NCBI RefSeq assembly: GCF_035046485.1
Contig: NC_085137.1
Coordinates: forward strand, 135,784,703 to 135,848,702
From: Aedes albopictus
Lineage: Eukaryota; Arthropoda; Insecta; Diptera; Culicidae
Direction of reading: 5' to 3'
Length of the DNA: 64,000 bases
Of the stretch, positions 23,567 through 33,265 are shown piece after piece. How positions within the stretch are numbered: position 1 is the stretch's first letter; every line of letters starts with the position of its first letter. Made by a program: the position numbers and the translations under genes. The notes under the pieces are model-generated. The model did no database searches. It saw only the letters and a program-made list of their open reading frames with translations, and had not been told where the DNA came from.

Positions 23567-25221
23567 CTATGAAACCTCCCACGAGGCGGTTTCAACGATA
23601 CACCGTAACATGATGCCCCACCAATTATCGCATACAGTCAGTTCACCCTTTTTGGGTACCTTTACTATGACGCCTTGCATCCAGTCAGCCGGAAATGTCG
23701 CGGTTTCCCATATGTTGCGGAATAATTGATGCAGTAGTTGTGCGGATAGTACGGGGTCATCTTTGAGCATCTCAGCTGATATGCGATCGACCCCTAGGGC
23801 CCTGTTCGATTTCATGCTACGGATGGCTGTTTCTATTTCCTGCACTGATGGTGCTTCCGTGTTGACACGGGTAATGCGTCGAATCCTTGGCGGATCACGC
23901 TGAGGTGTTAATGGCGCGGCCGAAACTTGAAAAAGATTTCCACAGTGCTCGAACCAGCGTTTCAACTGGTCAGCCGGGTCGGTCAGTACGGACGTGTCTT
24001 TCACGGGCATCGTAACATTCAGCTTGGTCCCACTAAGGTGACGTGAGACATCATAGAGGAGACGGATGTCGTCTGTGTTTGCGGCTTTCTCGCCTTCGTC
24101 GGCTAGGGAGTCCGCCCACGCTCTTTTGTCCCATCCACATGAGCGTTTCACTTCCTTCTCAAGAGCCGAATAGCACTGACGGGCTACGGCTTTGGCTCCT
24201 CGTGTTTTCGCTCGCTCTACCGCGGCTTTGGCGTTCCTTCGCTCCTCTATCTTCCTCCAGGTATCATCTGTGATCCACTGATTTCTTCGAGTGCGTAGCT
24301 CGCCCAAAATATTATCTCCAGTGGCAATGAAGCCGTTCTTGATGGCGCTCCATTGATCTTCTACGCTTCCACTTTCCGTAATATCCGCAACACGGCTCTC
24401 CAACTCCTCGACGAAGTAACATTTCACCGGCAGCGTCTTACAGTCGGCGTGTGTTGAATCGGTGCCCGATTTTCTCCTCCTGTCGCTGGATCCTAGCAAT
24501 GCGCAGTCTGACCTCGCCGATTAGAAGATGATGGTCGGACGCAATGTCGGCGCTACGTTTGTTCCGCACATCGAAAAGGCTCTGTCTCCATTTTCGGCTG
24601 ATGCAGATGTGGTCGATTTGATTTTCCGTGACACTATCACGCGGGAAACCCATGTCACTTTGTGCACTGGTCGATGAGGAAAGAGTGATCCCCCAATCAC
24701 CATGTCATTGTTGCTATAAAATTCTGCAAACAGCTCTCCGTTTTCGTTCATTTCTCCGAGACCATGGCGTCCCATGACGTGCTCATAGTCCGAGTTGTCG
24801 GAACCAACCTTCGCGTTGAAGTCGCTCATGAGGATCATGATATCACCTTGCGGAATCTTGTCCACGACAGCATTCAGTTGACTGTAAAAGTTTTCTTTAT
24901 CTTGCAATCCGGCAGCATCGGTTGGCGCGTAACATTGGATCATATTAAAGTTTCGAACCCGTGTTTTGAATCTGGCTACAATTATCCTATCATAAATAGG
25001 TTCCCACTTCATGAACGCAGCGTGGGCGTGAGCGCTGAGCAGGAAACCAACTCCACGGTTACGAGGAGGGTGTTCACCTCGCAGACCAGAGTACAGCATT
25101 GACCCGACGCCAATCTGTGTTCTCCAAAGTTCGGCCAACGGACTTCGCTCAATACTAGGATTTCGAGCTTCATACGGCATGCCTCATTGGCTAGTTGTGC
25201 CAGTTTACCCTGCTGGGCTAG
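23567..25221 (-). pseudogene. RTE-type LINE 2, endonuclease to RT start
   Basis: Minus-strand non-LTR coding remnant. Endonuclease motifs: FNMIQCYAPTDAAGLQDKEN, ILMSDFNAKVGSDNSDYEHV, GRHGLGEMNENGELFAEFYS, TENQIDHICISRKWR and ASDHHLLIGEVRLRIARI (catalytic SDH kept). Then the linker (LRTRRNQWITDDTWRKIEE) and the RT fingers MKSNRALGVDRISAEMLKDD and DWMQGVIVKVPKKGELTVCD. The sequence ends at 23567 in the middle of the RT, so the catalytic palm and 3' end are missing. Frames change near 24499 and 24521-24653. The motif set is that of the RTE/BovB clade. Remnants of the same family lie at 56943-61050. Confidence 0.88.
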
Positions 25222-25229
25222 GATTAATA

Positions 25230-27031
25230 CAGTAGTTCTCAGGCTGGAGGATACCGCGGGCTAAATTTGCAATTCGGGATCGACCTGCGAGCCGCATAAA
25301 ACATCGATGCACGAAAACAACAAAAAGAACAATAATAGAATTATTCTAAAGCATATTTACTAAAAATCTGAACTGTTCAGAACTTGTGTAATGGTCAAAC
25401 TTTATAATCTATTGCCCTTCGTAGAGCTCAATTTAGATTCATAAGCTTGGTTGAGAAAAATGTTTGAGCTTCAAATTGAAATTCATACAAATAATTTAGA
25501 AGTTGCCCCTAGAATGGTCTTGAAGCCACTTCAAGAACTTGTCAAGCAGCTTTTACAAGAATTTCTTTTGAATCACTCCAAAAAGGTTTGCTAGATTTTC
25601 TCCTGAAATTTCTTGTGGAGTTGCTCCAGAAGGTTTTCGAGATATTTCTTGAAAATTCTTCTAGTTTTTCCAGAATTCTCTTGAAGGTGTTCAAGAACTC
25701 CTCTTAGATTTGCCTTTGGAACTGCCCTGATGTTACTTCAGGAATTCCTCATTAATAGTTTCCAAGAATTTCTCCTAGAATAGCTTCCGGATTTTTCCGA
25801 AAATTTTCCAGGAGTTTTAGTAAATTCTTTCCATAAGTCTCTTCTAAAGTTGATGAAATACTTCATCATTGAATTTCTTCAAAAAATAGATTTTTAACAA
25901 TTGTTTCCGGAAGTTTCTTTAACATTATCTTCTAAAGTTGCTGCAAAATTTGCTTCAAATTTATTGTTCAAATAATTGTGGAAACGACCGACTGATAGGC
26001 AGAATTTATCCCTCTACAATTGGCTTTTCGGTCCGGTGTTCAAATTTTCCTCAGGCGTTCTAGGCATCTTTTGTGTCTGGATGCAGTTGGTCCTCGAATC
26101 TTGTTTGTAGTTACTCCTGAAAATTCTCTTTTTGTTGCTCGAGGAATTTATTCTTAAGTTGTTTAAGAAATTTCTGTTAGGGTGGCACCACAACATTTTT
26201 CTAGGAGATTCTCCTATAATTTCCAGGCAGTATCGCCAAAACTTTCTCATTGAGTTTCTTCAGGTTTATTTTCTCCAGGATGATTTGAGTTTCTCCATAT
26301 ATTTCGCTTAGAGTTGCTTAAAATTTTTCTCCAATAATGTTTCCTGGAGTTTCTCCAAAAATGTATCCAAAAGATTCTCCAAAAGGGCACAGGAGACGCT
26401 TTATAAATCTCGCCTGAGATTTTTTCTTTAAGTTCGTTCAGGAGTTTCGCTTGGACAATTCAAATTGGATTCGTAAGTTTTGTTTCGAAAAATGTGTGAG
26501 TCTTATAATAGAAATTTAAACAAACAGTGAAAATAAAACAATATTGGCAACAAAGTTGAGATTTGTTGAGAATTTTGTCAAAAACTTCGTACTTTGTGTT
26601 TCTATGTTCTTCGGAAAGGCGAAATGTGAAATGTTTGCTCAGCGTTGCATTGACTGCGCTTAAAAACTGCAACTAATTTTTAAATGATTCAAGATTACAT
26701 TTTTAACAAATTTTCATTTGATTCGTACTACTTATAAATAACTATAAGCTGGGTCGTGACTTAGCTGAAATGCCGAAATATTTCGGAGTTGCGATTTCGA
26801 TTCTTGCCAGAACAGATTGTTCTTTTTGTTTATTTATCATTTAATTTGTGTTCAACACTGTGAAAATTGATGAGCAATTTTTTTTTTGTTTGATTTCTTA
26901 ATAAATTTAACAAGTTATTTCAAATACATAATCGTTCAAAAATTTCGATTCGTCTTGAAGTACTCCGCGGGCCGCATCTTAAGGCTTGGTGGGCCGCATG
27001 CGGCCCGCGGGCCGCAGGATGAGCACCACTG
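25230..27031. mobile_element. non-autonomous hAT-type transposon, copy 2
   Basis: 1.8-kb copy of the element at 331-2019, same orientation and high similarity throughout. Ends CAGTAGTTCTCAGGCTGGAG and GATGAGCACCACTG. The flanks GATTAATA and GTTTAATT agree at 6 of 8 positions, so the duplication has decayed and this copy is older than copy 1. It carries extra blocks near 25331-25350, 25381-25435 and 25978-26040. It splits RTE copy 2 from its leader. Confidence 0.88.
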
Positions 27032-27345
27032 GTTTAATTCATTCCAAGTTCCAATTTTAGCCCGTTGTTTAGCGCTAAAAGTCGTTGCCGTTGAATCAGT
27101 TCGCAATCTTTTATTTTCGGTTTATGTAACGTTTTTTTGAGCTTCGGAAACAGTAGGTTGTTAGCCTAAAGTCCCCTATCCACCGTGGTGGGGCTGCCAT
27201 CTTAGGTATAGCTTCCATTGGAGGAGCATTTCATACTCAGCCGCTGGTTACCAGAACAGACGCTGTTTGAGCCGCACCTCCTCGGTGGACAGACGCTCGA
27301 GACGTACCTTCTCAATCTAGCTGAAGTCAACAGGACAACAGTGCC
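27032..27345 (-). pseudogene. RTE-type LINE 2, 5' leader
   Basis: Minus-strand upstream part of RTE copy 2, cut off by the hAT insertion. Shares CAGACGCTGTT, CCGC(A/T)CCTCCT and CAGACGCTC blocks with 7861-7930. About 175 bp of unassigned T-rich DNA follows before the next LINE. Confidence 0.5.
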
Positions 27346-27673
27346 CAGACTGCACTACCAGCTAAGCACACAACTCTTAACTGGCGGTCTTTTGGGATTG
27401 ATTTGGGAAATATCTTTAGGATTTTCCAAGGGAAATTTTCAATTCCTGGATTTTTTTCCTTCAATGGTTTTGGGAACTGATTCAAAAATTCCATTTTGAA
27501 ATTCCTGCGTCAATTCTGTTTGAAATCCACGATCCCTTTTGAAATTCGGCTATTTTATCACAGATTTTTTTTCATAATCAAGTCGTCAATCAGACTAGTC
27601 GCGTTTTTAATTGCTCCGACCCGCGCGCGGTTTAATTTGCTTCGATAATAATTGTTTTTTTTTTGCGTGCGTC

Positions 27674-29032
27674 ATGAATTGTGAAATTTGTGTATCAGAC
27701 GTTTTTACTGACTCGGTGCTGTGGACATGTGCGGGATGTCCGCGTAAGTTCCACGCTGCGTGTGTTGGCGTTAATGTGCAACGTAGTTCTTTGAGGAAGA
27801 AGGACAGGAAGGCGGTCGACTCTACGTCATACATTTTACCATGCTGCGAGTCTTGCCAGGAGCTTTTTCAATCAAAATTGGATTTTAATGACCTGCACCA
27901 ACAACAAAAACTTCTAACGGAACAGCTTCATGCAAACACGGAAGTAGTTCATCGACTTAATTTACAACAAGTACAACAGAACATGGTTACTGAAGCATTT
28001 GAAGGGCTTGAGATTTTAATGTCCTCCATAAGGAATGAACTGTCTGCTATTAACAAGGCCAGCAGTCTACCTGGTAGCGTATCAGCAATAAAAAATCATG
28101 TCACTACAGTGCTTGACCTAATGACACTAAAATCCAACGAGTGTTTGACAAAATCGTTACAATCCGTAACGACTGAATTATCAACGGAGCTACGCAGTAT
28201 TAGTAATAGCATATGCGAAATAAATCAACTGCAATTGGATATGGCGGCCACAAGCTCAATGTCCACAAACCCAAATCTGTTTGTTGATATTGTGGACGAA
28301 TTAAAAGCTTGGTCAGCTAGATATATGGCCCCTATAAATGCTGAACATAATTCACCGTCATCAATCGAGTCATGCTCTAGTTTAGAAGCCGAGCTTAATA
28401 GTGTACTTCAAAATCAGAATGACAAAATAAACGAAAAAAAAGTAGTTCATAAGAAGGTAGTTAAAAAAACTGATACCGCCAACACTGATTCTTCCGGATG
28501 GAGAAAATTAGGCCTAAAAGATGTATGGAAGGCAAGTTGGGTTGAGTACGACGCACGCCAACGCCGGCGCTTGGAACAGCAAAAACAGGCAGAAAAGGCG
28601 AGAAGGCGACGTAAGCGGAATGTGACACGAGCAATTGAACCACGTCGCACGGTCTTCGGCAATCGTAAACGTGAACACAACAACAGGGAGGAAATTCAAC
28701 ACCGCAACTGTGTTATGAATCATACCAAGCAAAATTATCTTCCACCTGATCGAGAACTGCTCGCAGCGGCCAAGCATCAATTTTCACGGGACACTTTGAA
28801 CTTTCATCACCTGGAACGTCCCACTAATTCGCGACATACAACCTCCAGACTGCCAACCAACTATCCGGTTATAGAATTTCGAAAGGGGGAAACTTTAAAT
28901 CCCTATTCGGACATCCATTGTCATAAAAGCTGCGTTCCTGTTAACTCAACCAATTGGGGGTACCCGTCGACTTCAAACGCATCGTCTGAATCGTGCGGGT
29001 GTACAAGGAACTCGTGTTTTCAACGCAACTGA
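27674..29032 (+). CDS. LINE ORF1 protein with PHD-like zinc finger
   Basis: Starts at the first in-frame ATG (MNCEICVSDVFTDSVLWTCA); an upstream TTG at 27611 is also in frame. 452 residues. The N-terminus carries a Cys-rich PHD-like finger (CEIC … CAGC … FHAAC … CCESC) at about residues 3-65, as in CR1-clade ORF1 proteins. A helical, Gln/Leu-rich middle (about 75-180) suggests a coiled coil, and a basic segment (ARRRRKRNVTRAIEPRR, about residue 310) suggests nucleic-acid binding. Expected role: packaging LINE RNA. It ends 40-odd bases inside the ORF2 frame. Confidence 0.85.
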   Translation: MNCEICVSDVFTDSVLWTCAGCPRKFHAACVGVNVQRSSLRKKDRKAVDSTSYILPCCESCQELFQSKLDFNDLHQQQKLLTEQLHANTEVVHRLNLQQVQQNMVTEAFEGLEILMSSIRNELSAINKASSLPGSVSAIKNHVTTVLDLMTLKSNECLTKSLQSVTTELSTELRSISNSICEINQLQLDMAATSSMSTNPNLFVDIVDELKAWSARYMAPINAEHNSPSSIESCSSLEAELNSVLQNQNDKINEKKVVHKKVVKKTDTANTDSSGWRKLGLKDVWKASWVEYDARQRRRLEQQKQAEKARRRRKRNVTRAIEPRRTVFGNRKREHNNREEIQHRNCVMNHTKQNYLPPDRELLAAAKHQFSRDTLNFHHLERPTNSRHTTSRLPTNYPVIEFRKGETLNPYSDIHCHKSCVPVNSTNWGYPSTSNASSESCGCTRNSCFQRN

Positions 29033-32000
29033 CGCTATCCCTAGATGAAGTAAATGACGAAGATGAGACAAATCGCACATCTCAAGAACAAGAGGAGGTA
29101 TCTTTTTCAAGTAATTTCAATTTTCCAAGAATATGTTCACAACTTCTACAAAAGAAAACAGAAATTTTAGTATATTGCCAAAACTTCAATCGCATGAAAA
29201 GTGCGTCTAAGATTAAAGAGATCCACAATAGAATTCTAACATGTCCTTTCTCAATAATTCTGGGAACGGAAACCAGTTGGGATGCAACTATTAAGAGCGA
29301 AGAACTATTTGCAAACAACTACAATGTTTTTAGAGATGACCGTGATTGTCAAATGTCTGAGAAGAAGTCAGGTGGCGGTGTCTTAGTCGCTGTATCAGCA
29401 GACTTAAATGCAGATATTATAAAAATCACAAAATATAAAGAGTTCGAGCATGTATGGGTTAAAGTTCGCATAGCTGACGAAACACATGTTTTTGTTTCTG
29501 TGTACTTCCCCCCAGAAAATGCTCGTAAAATCATATTTGAAAAGTTTTATCAAACTGCTCAACACATCATTAGCACTTTTCCTCCCGAAATTAAAGTACA
29601 CATTTATGGGGACTTCAATCAACGTGATATTGATTTCTTCCCAGATATTGACAATGAGAGTATCCTGCTTCCAATTGTTGGTGAAAACGAAGCTTTGCAA
29701 TTCATATGTGATACATTAGCAAGCTTGGGTCTAAATTATATTAACCATGTGAAAAACCAGAATAATTGTTATTTGGATCTTTTAATGACGAACACTGATG
29801 AAGACTTTTGCGTAGTAGAATCACTCACACCTTTATGGAAAAATGAATCTCATCATACCGCAATTGAATATTCTTTATTCATCCATGAACACAACAGACC
29901 CGAAAATTGTGATTTTGAAGAGGTTCATGATTATCAATCAGCTAATTACGAAAATATAAGTAGAAAAATGAGTCAAGTAGACTGGCAGCATATTTTGAGG
30001 AATGAAGAAAATATTGAAACTGCCGTTGACACTTTTTACAAAATACTTTTTGAAATAATACACGATGAAATACCTTTAATAAAAAGAAGACGGCACCGTA
30101 GCTCAAAACATCCCATCTGGTTTACCAATGAAATTAAAAATCTAAAGAATCGTAAGCAAAAAGCCCATAAAGCGTACAAAAAACATAAAAGTAATGAATA
30201 TTTGACTAACTTTTTGAATATTTGTGATCTATTAAACCTCGCCATCGATATCGCTTCTGAGGATTACAATGCAAAAACTGAACGAGAAATAAAGTCATGC
30301 CCAAAAAACTTTTTTAATTATGTAAAAAAAAAATTGAAATCAGACAACTTTCCATCGGAAATGCATCTTGATGAAAAATCTGGCGACAACTCCGAAATAA
30401 TTTGCAATCTCTTTGCTACTTTTTTTCAAGATGTTTACACCACTTTTTCGGAGGAGGACCGGGACCGTGAATATTTTTCATTTCTTCCGGAATTTTCAAA
30501 AGATATACAAATGACCCAAATTAAAGTACATGACATTATGGATACACTTAAAAGTCTAGATGTTTCTAAAAGTGCAGGTCCTGACGGGATTCCACCTGTC
30601 TTTTTAAAATCTCTATCAGCGGAACTAACCATCCCGTTATTTTGGCTTTTCAATATGTCGCTGCAATCTGGTGTATTTCCGAAAACATGGAAAAGCTCTT
30701 TCTTAGTACCTATTTTTAAAAGCGGTAAGAAATCTGACATACGTAATTATCGTGGAATAGCTATTATCTCTTGCATTCCCAAAGTTTTCGAAGCAATAGT
30801 TAATAAAACTTTATTTCATATGGTGAAGAACAGAATAACTAATAATCAACATGGGTTTTTCAAAGGACGCTCAACATGTACAAACTTACTCGAATTCGTA
30901 AATTATTCTTTAACTGCAATGGATAACGGTAATCGCGTAGAAGCCCTCTACACAGACTTCAGTAAAGCATTTGACCGCATTGATATACCAATGTTACTGT
31001 TCAAATTAGAAAAAATTGGATTCGAACGAAGTCTTCTAAAATGGGTAGAGTCATATCTAACTAGCAGACAACAAATTGTTAAATTCAAAGGGGCAAAATC
31101 AAAACCAATTCAAGTTACATCAGGAGTTCCTCAAGGATCTCATTTAGGCCCTTTACTGTTCATTTTGTACGTTAACGACATTTGCTTTATCCTTAAACAT
31201 GTAAAAGTCCTCATATATGCCGATGACATGAAACTCTACTTAGAAATATTAAACGATGAAGATGTGAACATTTTCCAAAATGAAATTAATATATTCTATG
31301 ATTGGTGCATCAAGAGTCTACTACAACTAAATGTAAAAAAATGCAACTCTATAGAGTTAAGCAGAAAACGTAGTACATCCAATAGGACAATTTTTCTAGG
31401 AAATCAATCTGTGGAAAGATGTACAAGAATAAGAGATTTGGGAGTGTTTTTAGATTCCAAACTAACATTCATAGACCACTATAATACAATTATCAATAGA
31501 GCAAACAACATGTTGGGTTTTATTAAATGGTTTAGTTATAATTTTTATGATCCATATACTATAAAAACGTTATATATCGCCTATGTGCGTTCAATTCTAG
31601 AATACTGTAGTATAGTTTGGTCACCATTTTCAGTAACACATGAAACACGCATAGAATCAATTCAAAAACAGTTTTTACTTTTTGCACTCCGCAAACTAGG
31701 CTGGACAAGGTTGCCTCTCCCATCCTATGAAGCACGATGTATGCTCATTAATATTCAAACACTTAAGCAACGCCGAGAATTTGCAATGTTATCGTTTGTT
31801 AATGATATGGTTTCGCAGCGTATCGACTCGATGGAACTTTTATCAAAATTAAACTTTTATGCTTCTTCTAGACCACTACGGAAACGTAGCATTTTTTCCA
31901 CCAACCATCATCATAATGATTACGCAAAATTTGGCCCTTTAAACCGAATTATGTCTATATACAATAAACATTGCCAAACCATAGACTTTACAATGACAAA

Positions 32001-32046
32001 AATAGAACTGAAAAAACAATTTATGTTAAATCGTAATATAAATTAG
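28990..32046 (+). CDS. LINE ORF2 endonuclease-reverse transcriptase
   Basis: Open for about 1018 codons from just after a TGA at 28987. The first in-frame ATG (29194) lies inside the endonuclease start (VYCQNFNRMKSASKIKEI), so translation probably begins upstream, by reinitiation after ORF1 or a -1 shift. Counting from GTG 28993: endonuclease motifs LGTETSWD (about 95), YGDFNQRDIDF (about 205) and ESHHTAIEY (286-288), where most families have SDH. RT motifs: KSAGPDGIPPVFLKSL, LYTDFSKAFDRI (about 652, motif A), GVPQGSHLGPLLFILYVNDI, and catalytic YADD at 742-745. The C-terminal connection region is complete. Role: target-primed reverse transcription. Confidence 0.9.
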   Translation: MVRVYKELVFSTQLTLSLDEVNDEDETNRTSQEQEEVSFSSNFNFPRICSQLLQKKTEILVYCQNFNRMKSASKIKEIHNRILTCPFSIILGTETSWDATIKSEELFANNYNVFRDDRDCQMSEKKSGGGVLVAVSADLNADIIKITKYKEFEHVWVKVRIADETHVFVSVYFPPENARKIIFEKFYQTAQHIISTFPPEIKVHIYGDFNQRDIDFFPDIDNESILLPIVGENEALQFICDTLASLGLNYINHVKNQNNCYLDLLMTNTDEDFCVVESLTPLWKNESHHTAIEYSLFIHEHNRPENCDFEEVHDYQSANYENISRKMSQVDWQHILRNEENIETAVDTFYKILFEIIHDEIPLIKRRRHRSSKHPIWFTNEIKNLKNRKQKAHKAYKKHKSNEYLTNFLNICDLLNLAIDIASEDYNAKTEREIKSCPKNFFNYVKKKLKSDNFPSEMHLDEKSGDNSEIICNLFATFFQDVYTTFSEEDRDREYFSFLPEFSKDIQMTQIKVHDIMDTLKSLDVSKSAGPDGIPPVFLKSLSAELTIPLFWLFNMSLQSGVFPKTWKSSFLVPIFKSGKKSDIRNYRGIAIISCIPKVFEAIVNKTLFHMVKNRITNNQHGFFKGRSTCTNLLEFVNYSLTAMDNGNRVEALYTDFSKAFDRIDIPMLLFKLEKIGFERSLLKWVESYLTSRQQIVKFKGAKSKPIQVTSGVPQGSHLGPLLFILYVNDICFILKHVKVLIYADDMKLYLEILNDEDVNIFQNEINIFYDWCIKSLLQLNVKKCNSIELSRKRSTSNRTIFLGNQSVERCTRIRDLGVFLDSKLTFIDHYNTIINRANNMLGFIKWFSYNFYDPYTIKTLYIAYVRSILEYCSIVWSPFSVTHETRIESIQKQFLLFALRKLGWTRLPLPSYEARCMLINIQTLKQRREFAMLSFVNDMVSQRIDSMELLSKLNFYASSRPLRKRSIFSTNHHHNDYAKFGPLNRIMSIYNKHCQTIDFTMTKIELKKQFMLNRNIN

Positions 32047-32139
32047 TTTCAGTAAAAACAATATATAATAAGCTTAGGTTTAAAATGTAACGAAACGGTC
32101 TACTTCTGATTGACGTCAATAAATAAATAAATAAACAAG

Positions 32140-33160
32140 TAATACACTTGTCAGAGAAGAGTCACGGCGGTGCAGAGTTTTGTTGCGCAGAAGTCACTGT
32201 GACTTACTTCTAACAAATTTACTTGCTACTTTGAATATGAAGAAAGTTGGAAAAATTACAAACTGAAACTCCATATCATATTCAAACTCCATACCATTCA
32301 AACATTTCAATAGATCATATCTGCATTTAAGAGGCTCTCTTTGTTCACTGTCTCTTTCAATCATTGCAATGTAATGGTACACTTTTTAACTAACAGTACA
32401 AATCAAAAGACGATTGTTTTGACCATCGTTCAATGCAAGGAGACAATCGTAATACAAATAAACAGCTGGGATATTAACGAGAGGGAAGCCAAAGAGATCC
32501 TCTCTTCTGCAGATAGGACCTTTAGACATATTTGGCCTGGTATGTATCCTCAACAAAACAAAAACACAGTATTCAATAAAAAGGTGTTTTTCTTAGGCAA
32601 ACAGAAAATAGCTGATATTTAAATTCAATCCTAATAATGCATATGACATTTCATAGCGAATGACCTAATAACCTATCTTTAGAAATTTTATTTCTTACCG
32701 CCTAACCCAGTTTTCTTCAATCGCCAGGTGAATGCTAGACCTGTATAATAATAGCCATCGTCATAAGCAACCTCCACCAACAGTTGACCAGCTCATGCTC
32801 TACGTGTGAGCTGTGCATGTTACTGCGTCATTATTATAGGTACGAAGGGTGTGCCCCTTTCTAGGCACCCTGAGCAAAAATCCAATCAACTTGCAAGCAT
32901 ACATCACTTCTTATGAATTTGATAATGAGTTTGTTCCGGAGAAATTAAACGCCGAAAGGGCGGCGGCGTCGTGATAGTTCAAAAGGTAAAATTCATGTTC
33001 CTTGCGCAAAATACGAGGAAATCGGTCGCTTCCTTTTGATCCTGCTCGCTGACATGGACATCATTAATCATCATAGCAATATTTTAGAGCCGTGCCTAAT
33101 CATCATCGAATGGGAAAATGATACGATTTTTAATACTAACACCTACTTCTTCTATCGTTC

Positions 33161-33163
<3 letters not shown>
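32140..33163. other. TE-poor DNA, probable nompC intron
   Basis: No domains or element ends recognised. A weak inverted pair (CCTGTATAATAATAGC near 32750 and its counterpart near 32845) may be a small MITE. The 3' end holds the branch-point and pyrimidine tract of the exon at 33164. Confidence 0.5.
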
Positions 33164-33207
<44 letters not shown>

Positions 33208-33265
33208 AGATGTAGTTAAATTACTTTTAAATAAGCGTGGCATCGACCCATACTCCACGGGCGGG
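33164..33265 (+). CDS. nompC: nompC (TRPN channel) ankyrin-repeat exon
   Basis: A 102-bp exon, phase 0 at both ends, 34 codons with no stop. Acceptor: a perfect TACTAAC branch-point motif at 33133, then pyrimidines and CAG; donor G/GTAAGTA. The peptide reads DNYNVIHIASMYSREDVVKL … KRGIDPYSTGG, an ankyrin repeat that closely matches the N-terminal ankyrin region of insect NompC/TRPN as I remember it (Drosophila has NYNVLHIAAMYSREDVVKLL). NompC is the mechanotransduction channel of chordotonal and bristle neurons; its ankyrin repeats tether the channel to microtubules. Neighbouring exons were not found, so flanking introns are large. The same strand applies to the rest of the gene. Confidence 0.88.

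Larger units (their letters stand above)
27520..32139 (+). mobile_element. near-complete CR1-type LINE with two open ORFs
   Basis: About 4.6 kb: 5' UTR from roughly 27520, ORF1 (27674-29032), ORF2 (28990-32046), a 3' UTR of about 75 bp and an (AATA)n tail at about 32119-32139. Both frames are open with no internal stop or frameshift, which contrasts with every other LINE in the window and implies a young insertion. Start point and target duplication not fixed. Clade by architecture: PHD-like ORF1, APE-type endonuclease, tandem-repeat tail. Confidence 0.85.

Noticed and set aside
32917..32985. Short segment before GTAAAATTC as the exon upstream of the nompC ankyrin exon
   Set aside because: The reading that looks protein-like ends in TGA before the donor, and it does not match the expected NompC sequence.
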